In this document: piece after piece, positions 1 through 7,824 of the stretch | Layout of the letters: the number at the start of each line of letters is the position of its first letter | How positions within the stretch are numbered: position 1 is the first letter of the stretch | Assembly (NCBI GenBank): GCA_034698045.1 | Contig: JAQGAU010001303.1 | Span: 1-20,014, forward strand | Length of the DNA stretch: 20,014 nt | DNA from: Paramacrobiotus richtersi | Lineage: Eukaryota > Tardigrada > Eutardigrada > Parachela > Macrobiotidae | Direction of reading: 5' to 3' | Notes under the pieces: model-generated | Told to the model about the DNA's origin: nothing | Database searches by the model: none | What the model saw: the letters and a program-made list of their open reading frames with translations, nothing else | Position numbers and translations under genes: made by a program

Positions 1-200
1 GCAGTGGCGGCTTGTTTCAGACGGTGCACTTCCCCTTCTAGAGCGCAGATGCGATTGTGCTGCTCGATGTTCTGGTCGACGAGGCGGCTAATCAGAGGGA
101 TCAATTCCGAAACAATATGTTTTACTGCTGGCGCATTTTTTGCATCTTTGTTGAATTCCTCCTTCCATGATTCCAACAGCTGTGGTATCGTTGTTGCCTA
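1..200 (-). CDS. Partial coiled-coil ORF fragment at left edge, possibly from a retroelement ORF1/gag
   Basis: Reading the minus strand from about 200 down to the window edge gives an uninterrupted 66-codon frame, rich in charged and leucine residues. A stretch of the type LISRLVDQNIEQ followed by RICALEGEVHRLKQ has the heptad look of a coiled coil. There is no ATG. A TAG stop lies immediately upstream, so the frame begins either at a splice acceptor (minus-strand sequence ending CCTATTAG) or at a rearrangement junction. Short coiled-coil segments like this occur in LINE ORF1 and in gag-like proteins of YR retrotransposons. The fragment runs opposite to the adjoining RT remnant. I cannot name it; the continuation lies outside the window. 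Confidence 0.3.
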
Positions 201-204
201 ATAG

Positions 205-1227
205 GCTGTCAGCGGGTCGTTTCACAATGTACGGCTGTTTGAGAATATCTGGGAGTGCCTATTAATGCGAAGAAGTTAGCAGACCCAGACACCACAATTG
301 AGTTCTTAGGTATAATTATTGACAGCGTAAATTTTACCACTGTCAATATCTCAGTCGCGCATGGAGGAACTGAAACTTCTCCTGGAGTCGTTTTCGGGGC
401 GCACGGAATGCACCAAACGGGAACTTCTCAGCTTGATTGGTTCCCTGTCGTTCGTAACGAAGTGCATACCAGCTAGCAGAATTTTCTTACGGCGCATGAT
501 TGACCTTTCTTGTAAAGTGGAGCGGCTCCACTTTACAATAACACTAACGGACGGTTTCCGCCGGGACGGTTGGTGGTGGCAAGAATTTCTGCCACTGTGG
601 AACGGCACGGCCAGTTTTCTTATGCCAGAGTGGGAATCAGCGTCGTCGCTGCATCTGTACACAGACGCAGCCGGTTCAGTCGGCTACGGTGGGGTATACC
701 AAAACGAGTGGTTTCAGGGTGCGTGGCCGCAGTGGCTGGTTCGCTGGAGGGCTGCGATCACGTTCTTAGAAATGTATCCGGTGTATATAGCCTGCGTGTT
801 GTGGGGCGAACAACTGCGCGGACGGCGAGTAATGTTTCACAGTGATAACATAGGGGTAGTTGAGGTTTGGTCATCTGGCACCAGCAGAAATAAAGCAGTA
901 ATGGAACTAATCCGCCGCATACATTTCATTGCTGCAAAGTATAACTTCGCCGTGAAACTTGTACACATAGCGGGCATTAAAAACGACCTGGCTGATGCCC
1001 TTTTTCGTTTTCAGACAGATCGGTTCCGCCAATTGCTTCCTACAGCACAGCCAATTGGTCTCGTAACACCGGATCTGCTGTCGCGCCTACGACCGTTTTT
1101 GAGCGGCCAAGATCCACCAGTGCCCAGCTCGGACCAGATGACCTCTTCGCTGCCGGAGTGGCTCCTTCTACCAGAAGAGCTTACGCCACAGGAGAGCGAA
1201 GTTTTGTGCGGTTTTGCCAGTCGCTGA
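205..1227 (+). pseudogene. RT C-terminus plus RNase H of the YR retrotransposon, disrupted
   Basis: The first part reads as the DIRS-type RT palm-thumb end: LGVPIN at about 249-266 and EFLGIIIDS at 303-329. It has an in-frame TGA at 240-242 and a frame change near 350. From 361 the frame stays open to 1227. A thumb segment (ELLSLIGSLSF) is followed by an RNase H domain with its four acidic residues, counted from the ATG at 361: D102 in LYTDAAG, E137 in FLEMYP, D162 in FHSDN and D212 in NDLADALFR. The last motif is usually ADALSR, so S is replaced by F. RNase H degrades the RNA strand during reverse transcription. The RT catalytic box is missing because of the 5' truncation, so this copy cannot make a working RT. 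The 3' end overlaps the recombinase ORF by about 70 nt in another frame, as is usual in this superfamily. Confidence 0.8.
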
Positions 1228-2030
1228 ATGCACCGCCGTGGCCCGCGTCGCCCCAGCTGGCAGAACAGTACGTCGCCCACCTCTACAACAACGGCTGTAC
1301 AGCGTCCACCGTCACAGTCTACATGTCAGCACTTAGTCGGTACCACGTACTGCATCAGTGGCCAGATCCGACATCAAATCCGCGGCTAGAATACATCCTA
1401 GAAGGCGTCCGCCGCCTTGCCGACACCAAACCAGATCAGCGACTCCCAGTAACGGATGAACTGCTCAAACGTCTACAGCCTCGTCTACACCTGGCCGCAA
1501 CACATCCTGACGACCAACTAATGCTTTGGGCCGCTTTTACGATGGCGCAAAATCTGTTACTTCGGGTGTCCGAATTCACAGCACCATCGCCAGTGTGGTT
1601 TGAAGCCGAATCAACACTGCTCGCCAAGAACATCAGCTGCAGTACAACCCGAATATGTGTAACCTTGAAACAGTCGAAGACTGACCAGCGGAAGAAAGGG
1701 ATAGTGCTCACGCTCTGTTCCGTACAACAAAAGAATGCTTTTCAAGCGGGCCTCAGCTACGACCGGCAACGTCGGAGCCGCTTCCCAAGTGGCTGGCCAT
1801 TCTTCATGTATACGAACGGACGATTCCTCACCAGAAGTGACCTTTCAAATGCGCTTAAGAATGCCTTGCCCGACGAGATGGACCACAGCCGTTACTCCTC
1901 CCACTGCTTCCGCATCGGCGGAGCAACCTCAAGGATGACGAGAGGCGACTGTTTGGAGGATGTCAAGCTCAAAGGCCGCTGGATGTCCACCTCGTCCTGC
2001 CGCCGATACATACGACCACCACAGCCATAA
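1158..2030 (+). CDS. Tyrosine recombinase (YR) of DIRS/Ngaro-like retrotransposon
   Basis: A 290-codon frame reads as a lambda-integrase-type tyrosine recombinase, which would integrate a circular DNA copy of the element. Counting from the GTG at 1158, the N-terminal SAM-like core-binding region opens with PSTRRAYATGERSFVRFC (about 4-20). The catalytic domain shows all four key residues: R136 in LLLRVSEF, H249 and R252 in SSHCFRIGGAT, and nucleophile Y284 in CRRYIRPP. A KQSKTD motif (171-176) supplies the usual beta-hairpin lysine. The GRWMS box precedes the tyrosine, as in DIRS-type YRs. The frame stays open upstream of 1158 and overlaps the RNase H ORF; no ATG is evident, so translation may depend on frameshifting or reinitiation. 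No stop or frameshift interrupts it. It looks catalytically intact although the RT is broken. Confidence 0.9.
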   Translation: MAPSTRRAYATGERSFVRFCQSLNAPPWPASPQLAEQYVAHLYNNGCTASTVTVYMSALSRYHVLHQWPDPTSNPRLEYILEGVRRLADTKPDQRLPVTDELLKRLQPRLHLAATHPDDQLMLWAAFTMAQNLLLRVSEFTAPSPVWFEAESTLLAKNISCSTTRICVTLKQSKTDQRKKGIVLTLCSVQQKNAFQAGLSYDRQRRSRFPSGWPFFMYTNGRFLTRSDLSNALKNALPDEMDHSRYSSHCFRIGGATSRMTRGDCLEDVKLKGRWMSTSSCRRYIRPPQP

Positions 2031-2050
2031 CACCAAATCCAATTGTTTGG

Positions 2051-2325
2051 GGCACACCTCCACTCGCGCTACTCTCTCGCACAATGGTACACGCCGGACC
2101 GCACCGAAGGGAGGCCATCTATCCTGGCCACGAACCAGGTCCAATCTACCAGTCCTGGCCACGAATCAGGACTGGCCGGATCCCGGCCACGAACCGGGCA
2201 CCTTCCCTCCTCCCTTCCGGTGGTCGAGCATGTCCGGCAGATACCACGAGACTCCGTGGCCGAGCCGGGGGCTGCCAATGTCCCAAACCCTTCACACCGG
2301 CGTTTCTCGAATAGGGCGCTAATGG
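2051..2325 (+). repeat. B1 copy of the YR element split direct repeat (275 bp)
   Basis: This segment is repeated 726 bp downstream (2777-3051) over 275 bp with no indels and one substitution (C at 2095, T at 2821). It starts GGCACACCTCCACTCGCG, 20 bp after the recombinase stop, and ends GGGCGCTAATGG. It is GC-rich and contains three small hairpins. Apparent ORFs inside it are duplicated along with it and look non-coding. Confidence 0.9.
2123..2198 (+). repeat. Three 17-nt hairpin units inside the B repeat
   Basis: Three related units lie at 2123-2139 (CCTGGCCACGAACCAGG), 2154-2170 (CCTGGCCACGAATCAGG) and 2182-2198 (CCCGGCCACGAACCGGG). Each can form a 5-bp stem around the same loop, CCACGAA. 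Stem changes are compensated: CCTGG pairs with CCAGG and CCCGG with CCGGG, and the middle unit has one G-T wobble. The middle hairpin extends to a 9-bp arm pair at 2149-2157 and 2167-2175. The same units recur in the B2 copy at +726. Confidence 0.7.
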
Positions 2326-2360
2326 GAGTTAGCGTTAGGGCGCTAACTTGGATTAGCGCC
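2315..2360. repeat. Nested inverted repeat spanning the B1/A2 junction
   Basis: An outer perfect 9-bp pair, GGCGCTAAT (2315-2323) and ATTAGCGCC (2352-2360), encloses an inner perfect 8-bp pair, AGTTAGCG (2327-2334) and CGCTAACT (2341-2348). The end of the B repeat at 2325 falls inside the palindrome, so half belongs to B and half to A2. A junction palindrome is a plausible recombinase crossover site for the circular intermediate; that role is inferred. Confidence 0.65.
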
Positions 2361-2776
2361 GTTCGAGTGACGCCGGTTACGATGTCTTTTGTCAGTGTAG
2401 CATCGACGCAGCCCATTGTTCTGCTGCCCACTGGACAACCGAGCCAGAGAATAGCCAGGACCATTTCGCGGAATCGTCGTGTTTGTTCACCTGCCTGTCA
2501 GCCTGTCTGCATCGCCTGCCTGTCCCTTATCGCCACAAAGATGAGCTGACCCATTTCTGCATTCCAGTTAGCAATCTGTTTCGCTTTCATCGTGTTAACA
2601 GTTATCTCTGAACTTTGTTAGTTGTGGTTAGTATCGATCGAATACCGTGGCAGATACGGATGCATGAAGTAAATGAGTTTTTACTGGAAATCATCGCTTG
2701 TACGTTAGTGACCTTTCATATTTTTGTTTCCCACCACCCACCCTAGCGCATTGTTGTTATGTAAACAAATATTAAA
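2326..2776 (+). repeat. Inferred A2 segment of the YR element right end
   Basis: The 451 bp between the two B copies hold no convincing ORF. In a Ngaro/PAT-type element this segment is A2 and should be repeated as A1 at the left end of a full-length copy. The left end is missing here, so the assignment rests on layout alone. The last bases before B2 are ATATTAAA. Confidence 0.6.
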
Positions 2777-3051
2777 GGCACACCTCCACTCGCGCTACTC
2801 TCTCGCACAATGGTACACGCTGGACCGCACCGAAGGGAGGCCATCTATCCTGGCCACGAACCAGGTCCAATCTACCAGTCCTGGCCACGAATCAGGACTG
2901 GCCGGATCCCGGCCACGAACCGGGCACCTTCCCTCCTCCCTTCCGGTGGTCGAGCATGTCCGGCAGATACCACGAGACTCCGTGGCCGAGCCGGGGGCTG
3001 CCAATGTCCCAAACCCTTCACACCGGCGTTTCTCGAATAGGGCGCTAATGG
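2777..3051 (+). repeat. B2 copy of the YR element split direct repeat (right end of element)
   Basis: Second copy of the 275-bp repeat, 274 of 275 bases identical to 2051-2325. It ends GGGCGCTAATGG at 3051, and host sequence homologous to the flank of the second MATH exon follows directly. The ATG at 3048-3050, the last bases of the element, happens to be in frame with the downstream MATH remnant. Confidence 0.9.
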
Positions 3052-3160
3052 CATTTCCTTCGCACTCAATCACAACGATCAAGTGTCGTACTTATCGAGA
3101 AAGTGTGCGCTTCGCGATGGAATGGCCCATTGATGATTTCAAAAGTTTCAGAAGCAAAGT

Positions 3161-4524
3161 CGATTTTCTTTTACAGCAAAGTTACAGCTAGTCGATTTTC
3201 TCCGACGTTACAACCTCCTCTCGCACCGGCAGTCAGGTTTTCGCAAAGGACATTCTTTCGAAACGCTTCTGCCCAAAGTAACAGAAAACTAGAAACGTGA
3301 AATGGATGATGGCAATGTGACGGCAGTGGCATATCTCGACTTAAAAAAGGCGTTCGACTCAGTTAACCAAGAACGTCTTCTGAGCAAATTACAGAATATG
3401 GGAGTAGGCGGTATCGCTCTCAAGTGGTTCCATTCTTACCTGAACGACCGGAAACAGCGTGTAAAATCAGGGAGAAACGCGTCGAGCTGGCTACCAGTGG
3501 TGTCGGGGGTTCCTCAGGGAACCGTTCTTGGGCCGATATTGTTTATACTGTACATTAACGATCTTTTGCAGATAGAAAACGGCAGTTTTGAGTTGGAGGC
3601 TTTCGCTGACGATACCATTGTGTATGCAAGCGGTAAAACCAAGTCGGCCGCTGCTGAAAAGCTCTAAGACGGACTGCACGTCGTTTCCCAATGGTTTAGT
3701 GAAAACCATTTAGCGCTTAATGTTAAAAAGTGCTCCACGATGTTCATTTGCACCGATCAGAAGCAGAAGCAAGCAAATCCTGCGTTGCTCTGAATGGTCA
3801 CCCCTTGGAAGTAAAGCAACACGTTACCTATCTAGGCGTGGAAGTTGATCAGAATCTGAAGTGGCATTTCCAGTTTCAACGAGTGAAACGAAACATCAAT
3901 TTTGGCATAGCTAGAATTAGGCGTGCAAAATCCGGACTCACCTCCTCTCAGCGGGCTACCCTTTACCATGCCTTCGTCCAGCCGTACACAGACTACTGTG
4001 CGCCGGTTTGGTCGTCGGCGTCTTCGGGAGAGCGAGAGAAGCTGATGAAGCGGCAACACGCAGCCTTGCGAACCATAACCGACTACAGGATGCGGGTAAC
4101 ACCGGAACTGTACGGGCAGCTGGGTATAACCCCAGTTTTCCAACGATGACGCGAAAAGGATGCAGTGTGGCTTTTTAAGATCTACAACCGGATGAATTTC
4201 GATCTACCAACTTATATGCACGCCCTTATTCCATTCAAAAATATTGCGCAGCGGTACCAATTACGGCGCAAGGAACGGATCGAAATTACCGCTATGCGAA
4301 GCATCGGAAAGACAACCCTGGCAATGCGACTTAAGAATCTTTTTTCGAACATCATGAAGTGTGGGGAAAATATCCTTGAGTGTAACTCTGTGCAGCTTTT
4401 CTTGTCTTTGGTGGAGTCTAAAAATCTTTGGTAGCTTTGGTCTTCTGGTTATTGTACTTTTGTAGAACAGACTTTGAGTGCCAGCTGGTTTGTCTGCTCG
4501 GTAATAAATAAACAAACAAACAAA
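3161..4524 (+). mobile_element. 5'-truncated non-LTR retrotransposon (LINE, CR1/Jockey-like)
   Basis: About 1.36 kb inserted within the MATH exon. It contains the middle and C-terminal part of a non-LTR RT and ends in a short microsatellite tail (AATAAATAAACAAACAAACA). Flanking CAAAGT at 3155-3160 and 4525-4530 is a candidate 6-bp target-site duplication; its left limit is ambiguous because the tail is itself CAAA-rich. The 5' end is truncated and untidy: AGTCGATTTTCT occurs at 3159-3170 and again about 30 bp downstream. No endonuclease or ORF1 is present, which is typical of an abortive LINE copy. Confidence 0.85.
3188..4434 (+). pseudogene. Non-LTR reverse transcriptase fragment with stops and frameshift
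   Basis: The reading frame begins with LVDFLRRYNLLSHRQSGFRKGHS, a typical non-LTR RT N-terminal palm segment, then reads AYLDLKKAFDSV (first catalytic aspartate region), GVPQGTVLGPILFILYINDL, and the catalytic box AFADDTIVYA near 3600-3630. An in-frame TAG near 3290, TAA at 3665-3667, a frame change near 3790 and TGA at 4147-4149 break it. Past these the thumb and connection region is still readable (YLGVEVDQNLKW; LYHAFVQPYTDYCAPVW) to a stop at 4432-4434. The enzyme would prime reverse transcription at nicked target DNA; this copy cannot. The motif set and the microsatellite tail point to the CR1/L2/Jockey group, without resolving the clade. Confidence 0.85.
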
Positions 4525-4528
4525 CAAA
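4501..4528 (+). repeat. LINE 3' microsatellite tail, (AAAC)n/(AAAT)n
   Basis: GTAATAAATAAACAAACAAACAAACAAA marks the 3' end of the LINE. Short tandem tails of this sort are usual for CR1/L2-type elements lacking a plain poly(A) tail. Confidence 0.75.
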
Positions 4529-5754
4529 GTAAATACATGTACAGCCCTGGCACTACGATGGCGGAATGGGGATTGAAGGATCATTACGAAGGACGATTGT
4601 GCATTCGCGTCAAACCGTGCTACAAGCGAACCGAGAACGATAACGAGGAAAAGTTCCTGTCGTTGTACCTGACACTTGCGGAATCGGAATCCCATGTCCA
4701 AACAATTCCTGTGGAATTCAGTGCACGGTATGCCTATTAATGACATTGATACGGGATTCTGCTTGGTGTCATTATTAAATTTTATCGTCAGGATTCACAT
4801 GGAAATATCGATGTTCAACCGTTTAGAGACTAAATCGTACTGGTCACGCTGAATGTAACGTTGCAGGGTGACTACCGGGAAGACGGATCCATCGATTATC
4901 TGGGGTGATAAGCAGCCTCATCTCCACGTGTTCTCCTCAGCTGCCTATAACTGGGGCTGGAAGGAAGCCGTCAGTCACGATGACTTGTTCGGGCGGGGCA
5001 GAAGGCCCGGCTTACTGAAGGATGACTGCATCACTGTATCAATGGATGTGGTGGTCTATAAGCCGCCTCAAACCATCACACTTCCCCGGACCGTCCCCTT
5101 AACTACAGGAAACGACTACCAGAACTTCGTCACTCGCCAACTGAACTGGTTCACTGCGCAGCAGCAACGCCAGTCTCCCGATCTGGATTTCACTCTACAG
5201 TCTAGTGACGGGAAGGAATTTCACACGTCACGCTGGATTCTGATGGCGCATTCGCCCGTATTCGCGGCCATGCTGAAGGAGGGCTCCATGGAGCAGAAGG
5301 AATCGCGCTGTACAATGACCGATGTTGATGGTGAAACGACGGAGATTATGCTGAGATACATGTACGGCTGCTGTATGAAAAAGATCGATAAGGGCAACGT
5401 GGAGAAGGTCTTAAGCATGGCCGACAAGTATGACGTGCTGGATATGTTGCGCGCCTGCGAAGAACTGATGGCTAACAATGTGACGGTGGACAAAGCCGTG
5501 CATCTGCTGATTGTGGCCAGTCAGCGCGGACTGGAGAAGCTGAAGGTGGCCGCCCTGGAGGTCATTCCCAAGAACATGGTCACTGTCCTGAAGAATGGCG
5601 CCCTGGGGAGATTATGCAGGCCGACCCGTCTCTGATGCAGACGATCATGGAGCATTGCTCCAAGAAAATGCGTCCTATCAGTGAATCTGGAATCCACGTT
5701 TGGATGACATGCAGTTGTGGGCGGTATAAATTTAGTATCGGATTGTGTTTCTAG

Positions 5755-6465
5755 GTTCCATTGCTGCATGTACAGTACATCAATGGCAGCGGTGTCGTAA
5801 ATCGACGTTACATTCTACCTGGAACTCTTGAAAATGATTGTTTTGAGTTGTGTTGTGTTTGCTTTCTCATTCCTAACTGGCTGTGAATTTCGGTTTTGCA
5901 CACTCTTTCGACGTCTTTCAGTGTCCTTTTATAAGCTCTCGGTTTTCTTTGATTTTGTATGATAAACACCCTGTGCAATCTCAGTTCTGCTTCTTCGCTC
6001 CTAGAGCGCGCTTCCCAATACGTTTACCAGGCGCTCGCATGCAACATGTATGAACCGTGCAGTGGCCATTAAAACATTTTCGTAAAACGAGCACAAAGGC
6101 AATCGCACGAGCTTAGAACTGTAATTCGAGATTCATTCATTCACTCGAGATTCATTATCCTACACCGTGGCAAGACTGAAATCGGCGTAGCTTTCGGCGG
6201 ATGCGGAGATTTAAAATACACGCTGCGTACCGTAGAACAGTACACGTAGGTATAACCTTGCGCTTATACGTCGAAGCGCATCTTCATCACCGACGTGCCG
6301 TATCTGGATTTTGAGGAAAAAAGATCTGCTTACAAAGAATTTATTTTTTGAGGCAGTTTCCGCCATATGAAATGGGAAACTCAGCACTGCAGTCGTGTTT
6401 TACTTCGGAAAACTGGTCTTCGAAAATGAGCTCGACTGTGCATTCAAACGCAGCCATCAAGTATC
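5755..6465. other. Intergenic stretch, no gene seen
   Basis: No open frame with family resemblance on either strand. The only local structure noticed is GAGATTCATT occurring twice at about 6128-6155. The last ~40 bp before 6466 align with the flank of the first MATH copy (3052-3110), so the duplicated unit begins upstream of the MATH exon. Confidence 0.6.
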
Positions 6466-6730
6466 ATGCTGTGCGCACGGGAAACTGTGCGCTTCTCTTT
6501 GGAATGGACCATTGACAATTTCACAACGTTTCGGGATCAAGCGGAACGCATTTACGGCGCTGGTATTACCATGGCCGAACTGGGAATGAAGGATGGCTAT
6601 ACAGGACGTTGGTGGATTCACGTTGTACCATGCTTTACGCAGACCGACAACGATATGGAGAGGAAATTTCTGTCGCTGTTTCTGGAAACTGCATGGGCAC
6701 GAAATCAACAATTCCTGTGAAATACAGCTA
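6466..6730 (+). pseudogene. Second MATH-domain exon, truncated paralog without BTB part
   Basis: The frame from ATG 6466 reads VRFSLEWTIDNFTTFRDQ, ITMAELGMKDGYTGRWWIH and ERKFLSLFLE. It is a clear paralog of the MATH exon at 3110-4727 and shows what that exon looks like without a LINE. Towards its 3' end, near 6690-6710, it is 7 nt shorter than the paralog, which shifts the frame; the first stop is at 6718-6720. In the shifted frame (TIPVKYS) a TAG follows at 6728-6730. A donor-like GGTATGGG matches the paralog's donor position, but no second MATH half or BTB exon is found before the next gene. It is most likely a dead duplicate; a short independent MATH-only protein is possible but unlikely. 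Confidence 0.75.
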
Positions 6731-7618
6731 GCACGCGGTATGGGTGATAACGACACATTAAGCAAAAGCAGTGACGAATTCTGACTGATCAAGAGGGAAG
6801 AGCAGGAGGGTAAGGACCAAAGGGGTCTACATTTCTTTAATTCCACACTCGAAATTTGTTCGGCCAGTCCGTGACTCCGTGCTCCTACTTTCCCGCGGTC
6901 GATGTATCGCAGCTAGTACATTCGTTTTTTTATCATACGCAAACCGGAAGGTGCTAGAATGATTAGAATGAGCTCAAACTGCCGAATGGGTACTTTAAAG
7001 TTTTGCAGCTCAAAGGTCATCTCCGCCAAACTTGCTGGTACAGCGAGCAAGCAGCTGTTTACGACTGCATTTGAACACCGGTCAAAGCGCACTACTGGTG
7101 TTTGGACGATTCTGCCGCTCATCGGTATCCTAACAGTAAATTCTTATTTCGACGCGTATCGTATTGCACGAGGCCTTTCTCCAACATATTTTAATAATGC
7201 ATAAGGTTAGTGTAGAAGGTGACGGTGCTCATTCGTCACCGGTCTTAACAGTCAAAAGAAACCTGCAGTCTAATTTCTGGATGGTTTTGCTATAAAGACA
7301 TGCTCTAGTCTGAAACTTGGTATAGTTATTGTACCGGCTGTGACTACACCTTGGCCGGTACCTTGGTGTACTTACGTCAGTTGACTCAGTTCCTGAGTTT
7401 GGATGCTCATGAATAAGGACGTTGGCGAAGTGTCCACAACTGAGGTTGGCCAAGTGTTACTTCGCAGTATACGTAGAACAAATATCTACCCGGTTGTTTG
7501 CAAGCCGGCCGCCACCGGGAGACAGACAATCTCCTTTATATGCGTTTATTGTTGTTGTAACATACTTATTGATAAAGCAGATTTGATTTTTCCAAGCAAA
7601 ATCTGAGTCCATGTGGCG
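6731..7618. other. Intergenic stretch, no gene seen
   Basis: Short frames occur here (for example an 81-codon frame at 6959-7204) but none shows a recognisable domain or splice context. A 7-bp perfect hairpin, GGTGACG/CGTCACC, lies at 7218-7240. Confidence 0.5.
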
Positions 7619-7680
7619 TTTACAGTGATCGTATCACAGTATATTACTGAGATTCACTAACTCAGATAAGCGCTGCTCAG
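7619..7680 (+). promoter_or_regulatory. Conserved upstream block of LRR copy A with GATA-type motif
   Basis: TTTACAGTGATCGTATCACAG and the following ~40 bp recur upstream of LRR copy C at 18101-18157, including CTCAGATAAGCGCT with a GATA-factor consensus (AGATAAG). The near palindrome TGATCGTATCA is also shared. Retention next to both start regions suggests promoter or 5' UTR sequence; common descent alone could also explain it. Confidence 0.45.
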
Positions 7681-7824
7681 ACAAGTCATAACAACAGTGA
7701 ATACGTTCGCTTTAAGCTGCTGTACGCGGATGTTCACTGCAGCGTTAAAGGCTTTTCCGGTATTCTAACCGCTACGATCATCTTCTCCTTGGCCTTGCAT
7801 GTTACCGTATCGTGGTTTTCTACT

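Larger units (their letters stand above)
203..3051 (+). mobile_element. 5'-truncated tyrosine-recombinase retrotransposon (DIRS superfamily, Ngaro/PAT-like split direct repeats)
   Basis: In order, the element carries the end of a DIRS-type reverse transcriptase, an RNase H domain, an overlapping tyrosine recombinase ORF, then two 275-bp direct repeats (2051-2325 and 2777-3051) separated by 451 bp. That is the B1-A2-B2 right end known for Ngaro and PAT elements, whose left end should carry A1. A1, gag and most of the RT are absent, because the element is cut off near 203 by an unrelated minus-strand fragment. The right end is sharp: after 3051 the sequence aligns with the 5' flank of the MATH paralog at 6440. 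These elements integrate through a circular intermediate using the recombinase and are expected to leave no target-site duplication. The two B copies differ at one base (2095 versus 2821), so this end is young or homogenised. Confidence 0.85.
3052..5754 (+). pseudogene. MATH-BTB protein gene, broken by a LINE insertion and a 3' frameshift
   Basis: The MATH domain starts at about 3110 (VRFAMEWPIDDF), is interrupted by the LINE at 3161-4524, and resumes at about 4531 (YMYSPGTTMAEWGLKDHYEG). A consensus donor at 4728 and acceptor at 4866 define a 139-bp intron; the phase matches. Exon 2 (from 4867) completes the MATH domain (LHVFSSAAYNWGWKEA) and continues into BTB (about 5190-5480: DFTLQSSDGKEFHTSRWIL, SPVFAAMLK) and a BACK-like helical tail. 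MATH-BTB proteins normally act as Cullin-3 ubiquitin-ligase adaptors, MATH binding substrate and BTB binding Cul3. A frame change in the G run 5605-5608 cuts the reading frame at 5635, while the continuation (EIMQADPSLMQTIM) sits in the next frame to a stop at 5752. The two MATH halves are also out of frame by one base even without the LINE. The paralog at 6466 shares its flank. Confidence 0.85.

Noticed and set aside
351-662. Minus-strand 103-codon frame opposite the RNase H region
   Set aside because: Shadow of the plus-strand RT/RNase H coding sequence; no domain.
2123-2198. CRISPR-like array
   Set aside because: Only three short degenerate units with unequal tiny spacers, in a eukaryotic transposon.
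2335-2340. TTAGGG telomere-type hexamer at the B1/A2 junction
   Set aside because: A single occurrence forming the loop of the inner hairpin; no tandem array.
2043-2549. Overlapping ORFs on both strands inside the B repeat (also at 2724-3191)
   Set aside because: They exist only because the repeat is GC-rich and short of stops. They are duplicated with the repeat, have frames open on both strands at once, and show no domain.
2051-3051. Classical LTR retrotransposon or retroviral LTR pair
   Set aside because: Both copies lie on the same side of the coding region, the enzyme is a tyrosine recombinase and not a DDE integrase, and the ends lack TG...CA.
6959-7204. 81-codon plus-strand frame and its 69-codon antisense frame
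   Set aside because: No recognisable domain, splice context or paralog; consistent with chance.
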